In this document: positions 13,291 through 23,220 of the stretch, piece after piece
Layout: every line of letters starts with the position of its first letter
Position numbering within the stretch: position 1 is the stretch's first letter
Origin: Aphelocoma coerulescens
Taxonomy: Eukaryota > Chordata > Aves > Passeriformes > Corvidae
Assembly (NCBI RefSeq): GCF_041296385.1
Contig: NC_091015.1
Location: forward strand, 89,140,004-89,204,003
Direction: 5' to 3'
Length of the DNA: 64,000 bases
The notes under the pieces: generated by a model
The model's input: the letters and a program-made list of their open reading frames with translations, nothing else
Databases searched by the model: none
What the model was told of the DNA's origin: nothing
Translations under genes and position numbers: made by a program

Positions 13291-14773
13291 TAGAAAGAGA
13301 CCACATTTTATATATAGCAGGGATTCATCCAAACTCTTACAAATAGGAAACAGCATTTCAGCAAATCATCTTTCTTTCTGAATATACTTCAATATTCTCT
13401 GTCACTATTGCACTAGAAATATTTTAAATGTAAGCCCATTTCTCACACCTTTCTTTCAATGTCTACTGATACATCCCTTCATTTTTATCTTTCCATGCAT
13501 TTAAAATAGGTTATCTGCACAGGACTCATGTTAGAGATATATATTTGTTAGTAAATAAATTAAAGCCATCTTTTTCCGGCAGTCAAGTGTCTGCAGTCAA
13601 GCAGTCGAGGCACTAGAGTTTTTACCCCATTATGACTTTAGAACTGTATCACAGGGCAGAAAATAGTTTCACCATGCTTCCTGGGATCAGTGATTTTTTT
13701 TAAATGTTTGGTTTTAACAAATAAAATTGAATGCTTTTCTTATTTAGTTACATTGTAGTTCTCATTCAAACCCCAGAAGAATCCTTGCTTCCCAGTGATT
13801 TTGATAGCAGTCACAGAAAATGAGGACAACAGGATTCAGTATTTCATCACAATTCCGAAACTGGCGGGCATCCAATGAAATTTCCGGGTCTCAAATATAA
13901 AACCACATTACATAATAAACTGTCCAAGTCATTGACACAGTAAGCTGTTCAAGCCAAAAGGTTGAACATGCTCAAAAAAGAACTAGACAAAAATCACAGA
14001 AGACAGGTCCACTAGAGGCTTTTAAACGCAGTGGACAAATAACAGCCCCTGGCTCAGAAAGTTTGCCCTGTTAAATGCCTTAAACTGGGAGGTTTCAAAG
14101 GAGCATTGTTCTGCACCTACCGTGATTCTCGTTCTCCCTCTAAGCACCATGTATGACCTACCATCAGAGTAGGAAACAGCAAGCTAAACAGACCTTTGGT
14201 CTCAGTCTGTATGACATGGCTTTGGAACAACAAATCTTTAAAAATGAGTGCAGTATCTTCTCCTCCAGTGTCATATTTTAGAGGCTTTTTAAATCTTTAG
14301 GTCATGATTGAGGGTAATAATAAGAAGAAAATCAAGAAAAGAAGGAGTAGGTTTAAGCAGTAAATATGTATTATTTAAAATTGAATATATTGTCATCTCT
14401 TGGAAAAATTCCAGATTAAATGACAAACATGGGAATGTAAAGACAGATCATGTCAATGTTAGATATGAATAAAACTGTCAATTATCATTACACCTGTAAC
14501 AGATGGTGAGACTCTTAATCATTTTGTAGCAATAGTGAATTTACTGCCCAGAGCAAAAGGTGATGTTCCAATTAGGCTTGTGCTCTGGTAATAAGAATGA
14601 TCTCAATGATTTTAGTTTTGAGGATCCCAAAGCCCTTTGAATATGTTTTCTTCTCAAGTTCTTCCTGCAGGATGTTTGAATAGCTGTTTATTTGTTTTAG
14701 AACAAGAGACAAAAATGCTAAGAGGTGTGACAACACTTACAGAAGTTTATTCTTTATGAAGCAAAGTCCACAC
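13291..14773. other. Unique non-coding DNA between two CR1 copies
   Basis: This is AT-rich spacer. No repeat, gene or strong open frame was recognised. Confidence 0.55.
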
Positions 14774-15572
14774 TCACAGAATCACAGAATCAATGAAAAA
14801 CAGAATGGGTCAGGTTGGAAGGGACCAGTGAACCTTCTGATCCTACCTCCCTGCTCAAGCAGGGTCATCTTAATGCACATTGCATGGAATTGTATCCAGA
14901 CAGTTCTTGAATATCTCCATTATGGGAGTCGCTACAACCTCTCTGAGCAATCTGTTTCAGTGGTCACTCACCCTCACAGTAAAGAAGTTCTTGCTTGTGT
15001 TCAGGTGGAACTTCCTGTGCATCAGTTTCTGCCTGTCCTATTGCTCAGCATCACCAAGAGGAGCCTGACTCCATCTCTTGGCACTGTCCCTTTAGATATT
15101 TAAACACATTAGTAAGGTCATCTCTCAGTCTCCTCTTCTAGAGGTTGAACAGGCCCAGCTCCCTCAGCCTTTCCTCATAAGAGAGATTTCTAGACCCCTG
15201 ACCAAACCAGTAGATCTCCATTGGACCTGCTCCATCAGCCCCATGTCTCTCTTGTATTGAGGAGCCCAGAACTGGACACTGCTCCACATGGCCTCAGCAG
15301 GGCTGAGTAGAGGGGCAGGATCACTTCCCTCAACCTGCTGGCAATGCTTTTCCTAATGCACCCCAGGATTCCATCGGCCTTCTTGGCCATAAGGACACAC
15401 TGCTGGCTCATGGACAGTTTGTTTTCCACCAGGACCCCCAGGTCTTTCTCCACAGAGCTGCTTTCTGCCAGGTCAGCTCCCAGGCTGCACCAGTGCCCGG
15501 GGTTTTCCCTCCCCAGGTGCAGGACCCTGCATTTGCCATCATTAAATTTCAGAAAGTTCTTCTCTGCCCAAA
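14774..15572 (-). mobile_element. CR1 LINE 3' fragment, about 0.8 kb
   Basis: This is the longest CR1 copy in the window, read on the minus strand. The 3' tail shows as CACAGAATCACAGAATCAAT, then GTCAGGTTGGAAGGGACCAG and the usual 3' UTR words. From about 15235 upward it enters the end of ORF2. The match fades at about 15572, after the segment encoding a W-A-E-like start of the surviving frame, and unique DNA follows. No target duplication is expected or seen. The element is 5'-truncated and not mobile. Confidence 0.94.
15235..15572 (-). pseudogene. CR1 ORF2 (reverse transcriptase) C-terminal remnant
   Basis: The minus strand is open across this span and encodes the conserved C-terminal end of the CR1 ORF2 polyprotein, downstream of the reverse-transcriptase core. 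Recognisable stretches include EKDLGVLVENKLSMSQQC, AKKADGILGCIRKSIASR and LREVILPLYSALLRP. These match the CR1 family almost word for word. After LYSALLRP (near 15290) the expected continuation, with its FWAPQ core, is found in a different frame, so a small indel has shifted the reading frame. The residues actually following, ending in NTRETWG, are out of frame. The N-terminal endonuclease and catalytic RT core are absent. The piece belongs to the CR1 copy at 14774-15572 and is dead. Confidence 0.88.
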
Positions 15573-17609
15573 AGATTCGTAAGACAAAGCTTCATTTCCA
15601 GGCCTTATCCAACTGAAAAGACTGAAACTGTTTACATGAGAAGATTACCTGATTATACATGTCAAAAACTCTCACACCTTCTAAAATCATTGCAATTCAT
15701 AAAGCACAGTCCAGATTGTCAGATGGTATAGATTTGACAAATCCATTGAAATCGGGTAGAACTTAGACAAATACAAATATAGAGGACGTCCAAATTTGCA
15801 TATGATGGAGTTATGGAAAAAACGCAAGTTACACTGCCATTTTCTGTTTCTGCCTCTCATCAATACTTACACTATCATGGGCATTTGAGGCTCTAGGAAT
15901 TGTGGCAGCTTTCCTTTCATTACATATTAAAACATAACATGAATGGTGATATTTCTACCTACTTCTGGCATACTTCTGTCTGGATAAAATAAAAGTAAAG
16001 CTAATGCCAGCAATAAAATAAATGACCATGCACGCTTTTAAAATCATGTGTGATCCTCAGGCCCTGATCTTTTGTCTCTCTTAACCAAAGGTCAAAGTTT
16101 TCAATAGCAGCTCTTGAGCATCTTGATCTGTAACAACCCACAGCTCTACCCACAGGAGCAAGTGCATTGTCATGCTCCCACTTGTTTGAACCCAGAAGAG
16201 GTGCCAGGAATGTCACTGGCACTTTGGGTCAATCATGGCAAGACCCGGCAGCCAGGACTTGTCCCTTCTCCCCAGACAGGAGCAGGAAAGCCAGAGGGCA
16301 CCAGGGCAGCCCCAGCCCCAGGAACCTCCATGGGGATTGGGATGTGCTGAGACCAGGCTGGGGTGTAGGGCTGCAGCTTGCCCCATCTTGATGGGTTCCA
16401 TGGCCAGGCAGGGCAGGGCTCTGAGGGGCTGGAGACTGGCCCAGCTCTGAGGTCACAGGGGCAGGAGCTGCTGGCCACAGGGGTCTGAAATAGGGTCCTG
16501 AATCATGGGGTATGTGGAGGGAAAGAGCCAGGTGGGGCTAGACAGGGACAGGCAAGACAAACCGTGCCCTGTTAAAGGAGTGTTCTTGTTTAGATGCTTG
16601 AGGCAAGCATCCCACCCCCTTTCTCATACAGCACGTGTGCTGTCTGCACACTGCCTTTCTCATAGAGCAGCCTGACCTTAAAAATTATCATCTTAGTAGC
16701 AAGAGAACTGACCTCATCAGGAATAGAGTACATTAGTGAAGCATGACTGTCTCATGTAAACCATTGGTCATTTCACTTGCTGCCTATTCTTGAGAGTAAT
16801 GCTGCATATAATATTCATGAAACTTCAGTTGCAGAGATTTCTAAAAATAAAGTATTTTTCAAAAAATCATTCTCAGTCCTCCTCTGCAATTTCACTAGTT
16901 AAAGTCCCACCAGTCAGGTGACAGCTTTCAGGTCCCAACTGAGCAATTTAGTGTAAGTGTCATATAAAATACTGGTATAATTCCAGGCAGCCATTTCATT
17001 TAACGATATTTTCTATATCACTGCGGTAGCCTTCAGGCCTCATTTTTCCATGTGTCTGGCAACTTTGAGCTTCCGGGCCTTGTTCAGGGATTTTTTTTTT
17101 TTTTTCCCAGAATAACAGCCCATGGCTATGATCTAAGGCCTCTAGTTCTCTTTTCATCCCACACTGTTGTCTCTAGAAATCTTCTACTCACCAGAATATC
17201 GCTACAAATTCTAGTTTCTGTCCCAGTGCAGCTTGAGTGCCTCTGATCTCTGCCTCCTTGCTCACAGTTCCCATAAAGGACAGATTTTTCCAGCTTGTGC
17301 TCATCCTACATACATAAAATGCCGTCCAGCACATTATCTTATTCCACTTATTCCAAGAGTGGTCAAATATGGATGCCTGAAAAAGAGTGAAGAAACAGGG
17401 CAGACATGTAGCAATGCCCTAAATATTTACCAAGCTACTAACAATTTTCAGACTTCTGAGCCAAAGCAGTTTTCTGTGTGTAAGATCCCACAGTGTACTT
17501 CTCTTCCACAAAATACAGGTTTCCACATTTTGATCCTACATGCAGGTTTGTCATGCGCATAATCCCACAGCACAGGTTACACAGTTTTATTATATATTTT
17601 CTAATGCAC
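15573..17609. other. Unique non-coding DNA containing a GC-rich patch
   Basis: Mostly AT-rich sequence interrupted at about 16130-16560 by a clearly GC-richer patch dominated by CAGG, CCAG and GGGG words, but with few CpGs. Several overlapping open frames of 60-81 codons on both strands come only from this composition. A T run lies near 17091-17106. I cannot assign the patch to a repeat family. Confidence 0.5.
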
Positions 17610-18267
17610 TGTTGTGCCAGTCTGGGCAAATTTGGAAATATATCCTCTGAGAGAAGGCAGGTTACAACCACCCCTCCCCCCACCAGGTTTGGGAAAAAAT
17701 GAATTTTCCTCAAAAGAAAGTGAAAGAGATAAAAACTATTTATTTAACAAACACACGGGAAAAGGATAATAATGCTAAATAATAAAACCTCTCGCTGTGG
17801 AGAGAAACACGGGAAAATTTCAGAGTCCTTCTGCAGATCTCTCTCCCCCTCCTTGGAGCTGGGACAGGGTGGTGGGCCCACCTCCAGGGCCAAGGCCTCG
17901 GTGGAAAGTCCTCCCAATGTATTCTGATGTTGAAACTGTCCAGCAGAGTAGAAGAGAAAAATCAGAGTCCCAGGAAAACAAAGTTCAACTCTCCGGAGGA
18001 AAAGGAGCTGAAAAGAAACTGGCCAAAAGCTGACTGAGAAACCAAGCCGGGTGCTTCCTCCTGCTCCTGCCACTGCTGTTAGAAGCAAGAGGAGCCTTAT
18101 CTGTGTCCTTGAAACATGAAAACAAACTGCAAACTGCTTTGAAGAGTTTGCTCGGTCTCTTCTCTCCCCCATCTCAGGCTCAGTTTAAAGGCATAGAAAG
18201 GTACAAAATTAATTTCTGGGCATAGAACAGTGATATGGGATACACATCATAAAGTCACCCCAAGACA
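17610..18267 (-). mobile_element. Endogenous retrovirus LTR, minus strand
   Basis: Read on the minus strand, this LTR starts TGTCTTGGGGTGACTTTATG at 18267 and ends CCAGACTGGCACAACA at 17610, so the ends carry the TGT...ACA inverted repeat. Its poly(A) signal is AATAAA on the minus strand at 17739-17744, followed by TAGTTTTTATCTCTTTCAC. This arrangement and the wording match a family I recognise as abundant in songbirds. Flanks (AATGCAC and ACTGTTT) show no convincing target duplication. No internal gag-pol-env sequence is adjacent. The 142-codon minus-strand open frame at 17744-18172 lies wholly inside the LTR and is not a gene. Confidence 0.82.
17739..17744 (-). promoter_or_regulatory. LTR poly(A) signal
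   Basis: AATAAA on the minus strand (TTTATT on plus) lies in the R region of the 17610-18267 LTR, just before the conserved TAGTTTTTATCTC run. Confidence 0.65.
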
Positions 18268-18910
18268 ACTGTTTTCTTTTTTGTTGGGTTTGATCTTGCC
18301 ACATGATAATCTAATGCCACTCTGTTTGTGTACTGGAAAAGGAAGCAAATAGTTTTCCATGTTTACTCTCTGCTCTGGGTTATCATGTATAATCAGACAC
18401 TGGTCCTTGACACATTCACGCTGAAGTTGGCTGGGGTACTCTTACACTTTACTGCAGTAGCATCTGCACTGGTAACGCAGTTGTAACAAAGTGGCCTGCA
18501 ACTCCTAGATTAGCTGTATTGACTGAAAACAGATCTCTGGAATGCATTAAATTGGCTTTGGACATCCTCTTTGAAATGCTTGCAGTTTTCCAGAGTTGAT
18601 GCCTGTAATAAAAGACAAAGACAATTTAGTCTGCCTTGTTCTACTCAGTGTTTAATCTTATCTACCTTTCCCTTTTCTTCTTTCTTGGGCAGTAGGTGGG
18701 AGGACATCATCACAAGCCAGTGTCAATAGGATGTTAGAGGTTAGTGAGATAGATATGGATCAATAAAACCTGGAGTGATGTTGGAACCCTGGGTTCTGAG
18801 AATTTCAGCCTGTCAGTGCTGACAGGCAGTGATCCTCAGAAGTACACTGTCTTCAACCCAAAACCTTGAGAAAAGCTCCCTAAATTGTGTGATAACACTG
18901 AGGTTGTTGC
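18268..18910. other. Unique spacer between two LTRs
   Basis: No repeat or gene was recognised. It separates LTRs of opposite orientation, and nothing in it reads as retroviral coding sequence. Confidence 0.5.
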
Positions 18911-19351
18911 TGTCTAGTTAAAACTTATATCACTGGGAGGAATATCTAGAGATGTAGAAAATTAAGTTTAGGGGATATAGGTAATAATAGGTTACAATAT
19001 GGAGGAATTTGGGTGTGGATCTTCTTCTTCTTCTTCCTTTCTCCTTTCTCCTTCTTCTTCACAAATCTAGGGGTTATGCCATTGGGTCAAAAGTCCCACA
19101 CTGTGGGACATGAAAGGTTGGTAACTGGATTATAAATAAAAACAAGTTACTTGGTATTTCATAATTGGTTAATTTAGACTTTTTAAAGCCTTGGAAGTTA
19201 GAACTCAAGGCCATTTTCCATCCTGTTACCTTGGAGGCACATCCCATGCACCTGTATTACTGATGAGATATAATAAACAACTAAGTCCGAACAAGAATTC
19301 TCAGTCTCCTGCATTTTAATTCAAACTCTGAGTAAAAGGACTCACACAACA
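18911..19351 (+). mobile_element. Probable ERV LTR, plus strand
   Basis: The segment ends GGACTCACACAACA and has a U3-R-U5 layout. A TATA-like TTATAAATAAAA lies near 19130, a poly(A) signal AATAAA lies at 19272-19277, and CAAGAATTCTCAGTCTCCTG follows the signal. I recognise this last string, and GGGTTATGCCATTGGGTCAA upstream, as part of an avian LTR family. The upstream edge is placed at TGTCTAG only by the TG rule. No matching target duplication is visible (left GTTGC, right GCAAA). A (CTT)n-type pyrimidine run at 19021-19060 sits inside the U3 region. Confidence 0.55.
19021..19060 (+). repeat. CTT/CTCC pyrimidine tract
   Basis: A pure pyrimidine run of CTT units and CTCCTTT interruptions, inside the U3 part of the probable LTR at 18911-19351. 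Confidence 0.9.
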
Positions 19352-20730
19352 GCAAAAAGAGAAAAACAAAAAATGGGAAAATTGATAGAATGTAGTGAAC
19401 AAAATACCTAATATGAGGCAGCAGAATGGTTGCCTTACCCTTCCCATGAGTATCCATGAGGGAACCATCCATGACTGGTGCCTGGATCACTGTTACACTG
19501 TACCCTCTGATCACTACTCACTCAGTTATCTGCCCTTGCATGAGAGCTGCTCTTGTCTCAGCAATGAGCCCAACAATTGGGGGGGTGCATCCTGCAGCAA
19601 GGGGGCCAGCGTAATGCAATGAAGACAGAGAGCGGCGCAATGGATGCATAAAAGAGGTAAGGCTGAAAGAACTCCTTGCAGCAGCCCACTTAAATAGAAA
19701 AATTGCTCACCTGCAGAGAGCCAGCAGTAGACAAAATTTCTGGATGGGAAGCCTATTTTCTCTTTCCTGCAGAACAGACCATATCCTCTCATCTTATTCC
19801 TCTCTTTAATAACATGATATAAGCTTTGCCACACTTCTCTCTCAAAATTTTGCTGACTGATTTTTTTCCATACTCTTCAATTTTTCTCTCTTTACAGAGC
19901 ATAACAAAGTAACATTGACGTGTTTTAGGACCGTTTATCTGTCAATCAGTCAACTCCTGTTTAACAGATCTGATGATTACATGCAATCATTTCAGAGCAG
20001 TGTAGTGCTAAATCAGACCTTCCCAATAGAAACTGAGGTTCCCAGTGAAGCACCGTACTTTCATTCTGCCCTCAGAACACCGTGGTACCTGAGGTAAGAC
20101 ATGAGATCTGCAAGCTTCTCATAGATACCATCCAACCACTTTATTTAAAATGTAATTAAAGGATATCACATGCCAGATATTGTACATGAAACTGATCTTG
20201 GGCATTTAGAGACAACTAGCAAGTGTCAAACAATTCACATATGATCATCAGACCTTTGTCTGATGGGAATTTTACAAAGAGCATTTCTATAGCTATCCAG
20301 CTCACAACAGAGAGACTTTCTTTGGACGTAATGGACATAAATCTACCTCTCAAAATAAAGAACAGTTAAAAAGTGCCTTATTCAGATAAGACTGTTACAA
20401 ACCATCATGAAACATTTCAGAGAGGCGAGTTCCTAAACTAGTGGATGGACCTAAGGTAACCTGAAGTAACAAAACATACCCTAATGTTTCAGTACCCTAA
20501 TGTTTCAGAAATCATGCCTTAGGATAGAAGAGACTTGCTTGAGAGTTCCTACACAAATTACTGTTGTCAGTTCAAGCTAATGCTAATGTTACTCATGTCT
20601 CTAGAAAGCCAAAGAATCTTTTTTCCATTTGGATGTGTAGGAGACTTTGGACAACAACCTTTGAATGCTCTATGCCTCGTGTTTACTAAATGAGAGAGTT
20701 TACAGTTGCCTGGGTTCCTTCATGTGAAGT
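19352..20730. other. Unassigned non-coding DNA between two LTRs
   Basis: I recognise no coding sequence. Opposing open frames of 75 and 102 codons overlap around 19.4-19.8 kb and resemble nothing known. A G run follows CAACAATT at about 19573-19585. Confidence 0.45.
20477..20508. repeat. Perfect 16-bp tandem duplication
   Basis: TACCCTAATGTTTCAG occurs twice head to tail (20477-20492 and 20493-20508) with no mismatch. Confidence 0.95.
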
Positions 20731-21278
20731 TGTCATGAATTAACTGTACCTGAACACTAAGGCCCCAGACAGATGGGATGGGGGAGAGAATAGGAAAAGG
20801 AAAGGTGAAAAAACTCATGGGTTGAGCTAGAGAAAGTTTAATAGAGAAAGCAGAAACGTGCACTTAAGCAAAGCAAAACTGGGAATTGATTCACCACTTC
20901 CCATGGGCAGGCAAGTATTCAGCCTTTCCCAGGAAAGCAGGGCTTCATCACACATAAAGGTGACTTGGGAAGACAAATGCCTTCACTCCAAACATCCTCC
21001 CTTCCCTTCTTCCACCACACCTTTACACTGAGCATGATGCCATGCAGTATGGAATATCCCTTGGATCATATTCTGCTCCCTTCCAATTTCTTGTGCATCC
21101 CCAGCCTCCTCACTGGTGGGGTGAGGAGCAGAAAAGGCCTTGGCTCTGTGTAAACACTTCTCAGCAATAACAAAAACATCCCTATATCATCAGTGTTTCT
21201 TTCAGCACAATACCAAAGCACAGCCCCATACCAGCTACTGTAAAGAAAATTAACTCTGCCCCATTGAAAACCAGCACA
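20731..21278 (-). mobile_element. Solo LTR with 5-bp target duplication
   Basis: On the minus strand the LTR begins TGTGCTGGTTTTCAATGGGG at 21278 and ends CAGTTAATTCATGACA at 20731. Internal landmarks in order are ATTTTCTTTACAGTAGCTGG, GCAGTGTTTACAC-like wording is replaced by GAAGTGTTTACACAGAGCC, then GGATATTCCATAC, CATGGGAAGTGGTGAAT, the poly(A) signal ATTAAA (20837-20842) and CTCAACCCATGAG. Together these identify a very common passerine LTR family. The flanks GAAGT (20726-20730) and GAAGC (21279-21283) match at four of five bases, a good aged target duplication, so both ends are fixed. No internal region remains. Confidence 0.92.
20837..20842 (-). promoter_or_regulatory. LTR poly(A) signal (ATTAAA variant)
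   Basis: ATTAAA on the minus strand (TTTAAT on plus) lies in the LTR at 20731-21278, just before CTCAACCCATGAG as in related LTRs. Confidence 0.6.
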
Positions 21279-22359
21279 GAAGCTGTGACATGTGAAACAT
21301 AATTTCTCACTGCTTCTGTTGACTCTAGTACAGAAAGGCCCAGCCTTTATGAACCAACACACATAAGATATCTAAATAGATCAAACAGCATAAAATCATA
21401 GTGCCTGTTGGCAAAGCTCCAGAAAGCTCACAGTTCATTTCCAAGCTGACTGAACCTAATTAAAGCATATCTCAAGATATAAAATTAGTAGGGATATGTC
21501 AGAAAGTAAGCATAAGCAAAGAGATTCATAAAGAAGTCAGTGATAATTGGAATTTTAAATGGTGACACTCGCTTGCAATGTCAGCATAGTAACCATTCCT
21601 ATGGAGATTAAGAATTCACTGAAAATTAATGTAGAGCCTTTCACAGGCTAAGCAATGAAAGATTTGAGCAGATGGAGACCCCTTTGCCTTAGGGGCAAAA
21701 TTAATATTCTCTAAATGCATGTACTTCCCAGAATGCGGCATGCCCTAAGAGATCTCCTAGTTATTATTCTGCCATTTAACTTCAGGAAAAAATAACGTAT
21801 TCTGAAACAGTTTTAGGTAGCAAAGAAGAGAAAAACAGTGAGGTAGGATGCTGCATAAAGTGTGTCTTCTAGCCATGGTGAAGATTTCCACTTCTGAAAA
21901 TATTATTTCAGCTTAAATCCACTCAAAAGGTCTGTGTCTCTGGCATGACAAAGCAAACTGATCTCAGGGAATCCATTTTCCGTCCTGCACCATCATATGA
22001 CTTGCATGGACAATGGCAGAGTTCTTCACAGTAATTATATGAATAATATCACCAGTATAATCACAGTTCCATAATTTTAGTCCCTTAGTACAGAGGTTTT
22101 CCAGGATGGCACTGCAGTGCAGTTCAAAAATTTTCAAGGGAATTAAATCTTCATTGAACTCTCTTTTTTTTTCATTGAAGAGTTCCTAAATATCTAAGAT
22201 AAATGAATTAATTAATTTGGTAGTGAGGATATTTTTGCCACACATATACATAGCAGAGGTGAAGTGGCCCAGAGACCCATTCCTACTGCAGGAGCTCCAA
22301 GTGCTGTTACAAGGTGTTCCTGACGCCCCACCCGCCCTGCTCGGTAGAGAATGGAGCCA
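21279..22359. other. Unique non-coding DNA
   Basis: AT-rich spacer without a recognisable gene or repeat. Confidence 0.5.
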
Positions 22360-22600
22360 TCCAGAAACACAGAAAGAGTCAGGTTGGAAGGGATCACAGT
22401 GATTCATCTGGTCCTACCTCTCTGTTCAAGCAGAGTCATCTTAAAGCACATTGCACAGGATTGCATCCAGACAGTGCTTGAGTATCTCCAGTTAGGGAGA
22501 CACCACAATCTCTCTGGGCAATCTGTTCCAGTGCATGGTCACCCACACAGTAAAGAAGTTCTTCCTTGTGTTCAGGTGGAACTTCCTTGTATACCATGCC
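22360..22600 (-). mobile_element. CR1 LINE 3' fragment, short
   Basis: On the plus strand it reads GTCAGGTTGGAAGGGATCAC, GTTCAAGCAGAGTCATCTTA, GTGCATGGTCACCCACACAG and TTCTTCCTTGTGTTCAGGTG, the inverse of a CR1 3' end. The copy stops near 22600, where AT-rich unique DNA resumes. It is closely similar to the CR1 copies at 12.8 and 14.8 kb and lies in the same orientation. Open frames at 22351-22624 on both strands are repeat-derived. Confidence 0.9.
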
Positions 22601-23033
22601 TTGTATTCTACTAACCCAGGACAATGAAAAACATATATCTTTTTAACAAATGTCAATAATCTTTTATCTGTAAATAGTCAATTCACCATAGAATATATAG
22701 GTAGCATGAGAATCTCACACCAAAACTGTGCTTTCCTCTCATTTTTTAATTATCTATGGCTTTCTTTAAAAGTTGGGATATATATATATTTTTTGTGTAT
22801 ATATAACGCTGCTCAATGCTCGTATGCACGAGCTCTGGTGTGCCCCAGGTCAGAGCGAGTCCAGCTGCGTTACTTCTGTGCATCGCAGAAGCGATTTCGG
22901 CATCAGGAAGGAGCTGCTGGGCGCACTCGCTGGCTTCTTTGCAGAGGGAACACGGCAGGAACCGATGGTACCGGCTCATGTTAGCTCGGAGGTAAAGGAA
23001 GAGAGAGGATGTTCTGGTCTGGCTTCTAACAGG

Positions 23034-23039
23034 TTTATT
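23034..23039 (-). promoter_or_regulatory. Poly(A) signal of minus-strand LTR-like unit
   Basis: AATAAA on the minus strand lies about 75 bases downstream of the TATAAAA box at 23109-23120. Confidence 0.6.
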
Positions 23040-23108
23040 GTCAGAAGTTTAGCAACCAGAACATGGCGATGATCTTAATCTGGGATCTCCCGAGAGGCTT
23101 TTCCCTCA

Positions 23109-23120
23109 GTTTTATAGGGG
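23109..23120 (-). promoter_or_regulatory. TATA box of minus-strand LTR-like unit
   Basis: CCCCTATAAAACT on the minus strand is a near-canonical TATA box, placed as in retroviral U3 regions relative to the downstream AATAAA. Confidence 0.6.
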
Positions 23121-23220
23121 GTGTCATAGGTTAGCAAGCATAGTCCCGGAAGGGATATCCTTGCTAAGGGGTGCTTACAGCTTCCTCTGGGACCTGATAG
23201 AACCTATCAGCTGGCCAGTT

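Larger units (their letters stand above)
22812..23220 (-). mobile_element. LTR-like promoter and U5 segment, minus strand
   Basis: Read on the minus strand, this GC-richer segment has a TATA box CCCCTATAAAACT (23109-23120) and, about 75 bases downstream, a poly(A) signal AATAAA (23034-23039) followed by CCTGTTAGAAGCC. That spacing is the R region layout of a retroviral LTR, with U5 continuing to about 22812. It ends at AT-rich DNA just past an inverted repeat, GCTCGT/ACGAGC, at 22818-22833. Its upstream (U3) side is cut by the plus-strand LTR at about 23221-24457. The family is not one I can name. Confidence 0.6.

Noticed and set aside
18911..21278. Pairing of the LTRs at 18911-19351 and 20731-21278 as the two ends of one provirus
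   Set aside because: They are in opposite orientation and belong to different families. The second has its own target duplication.
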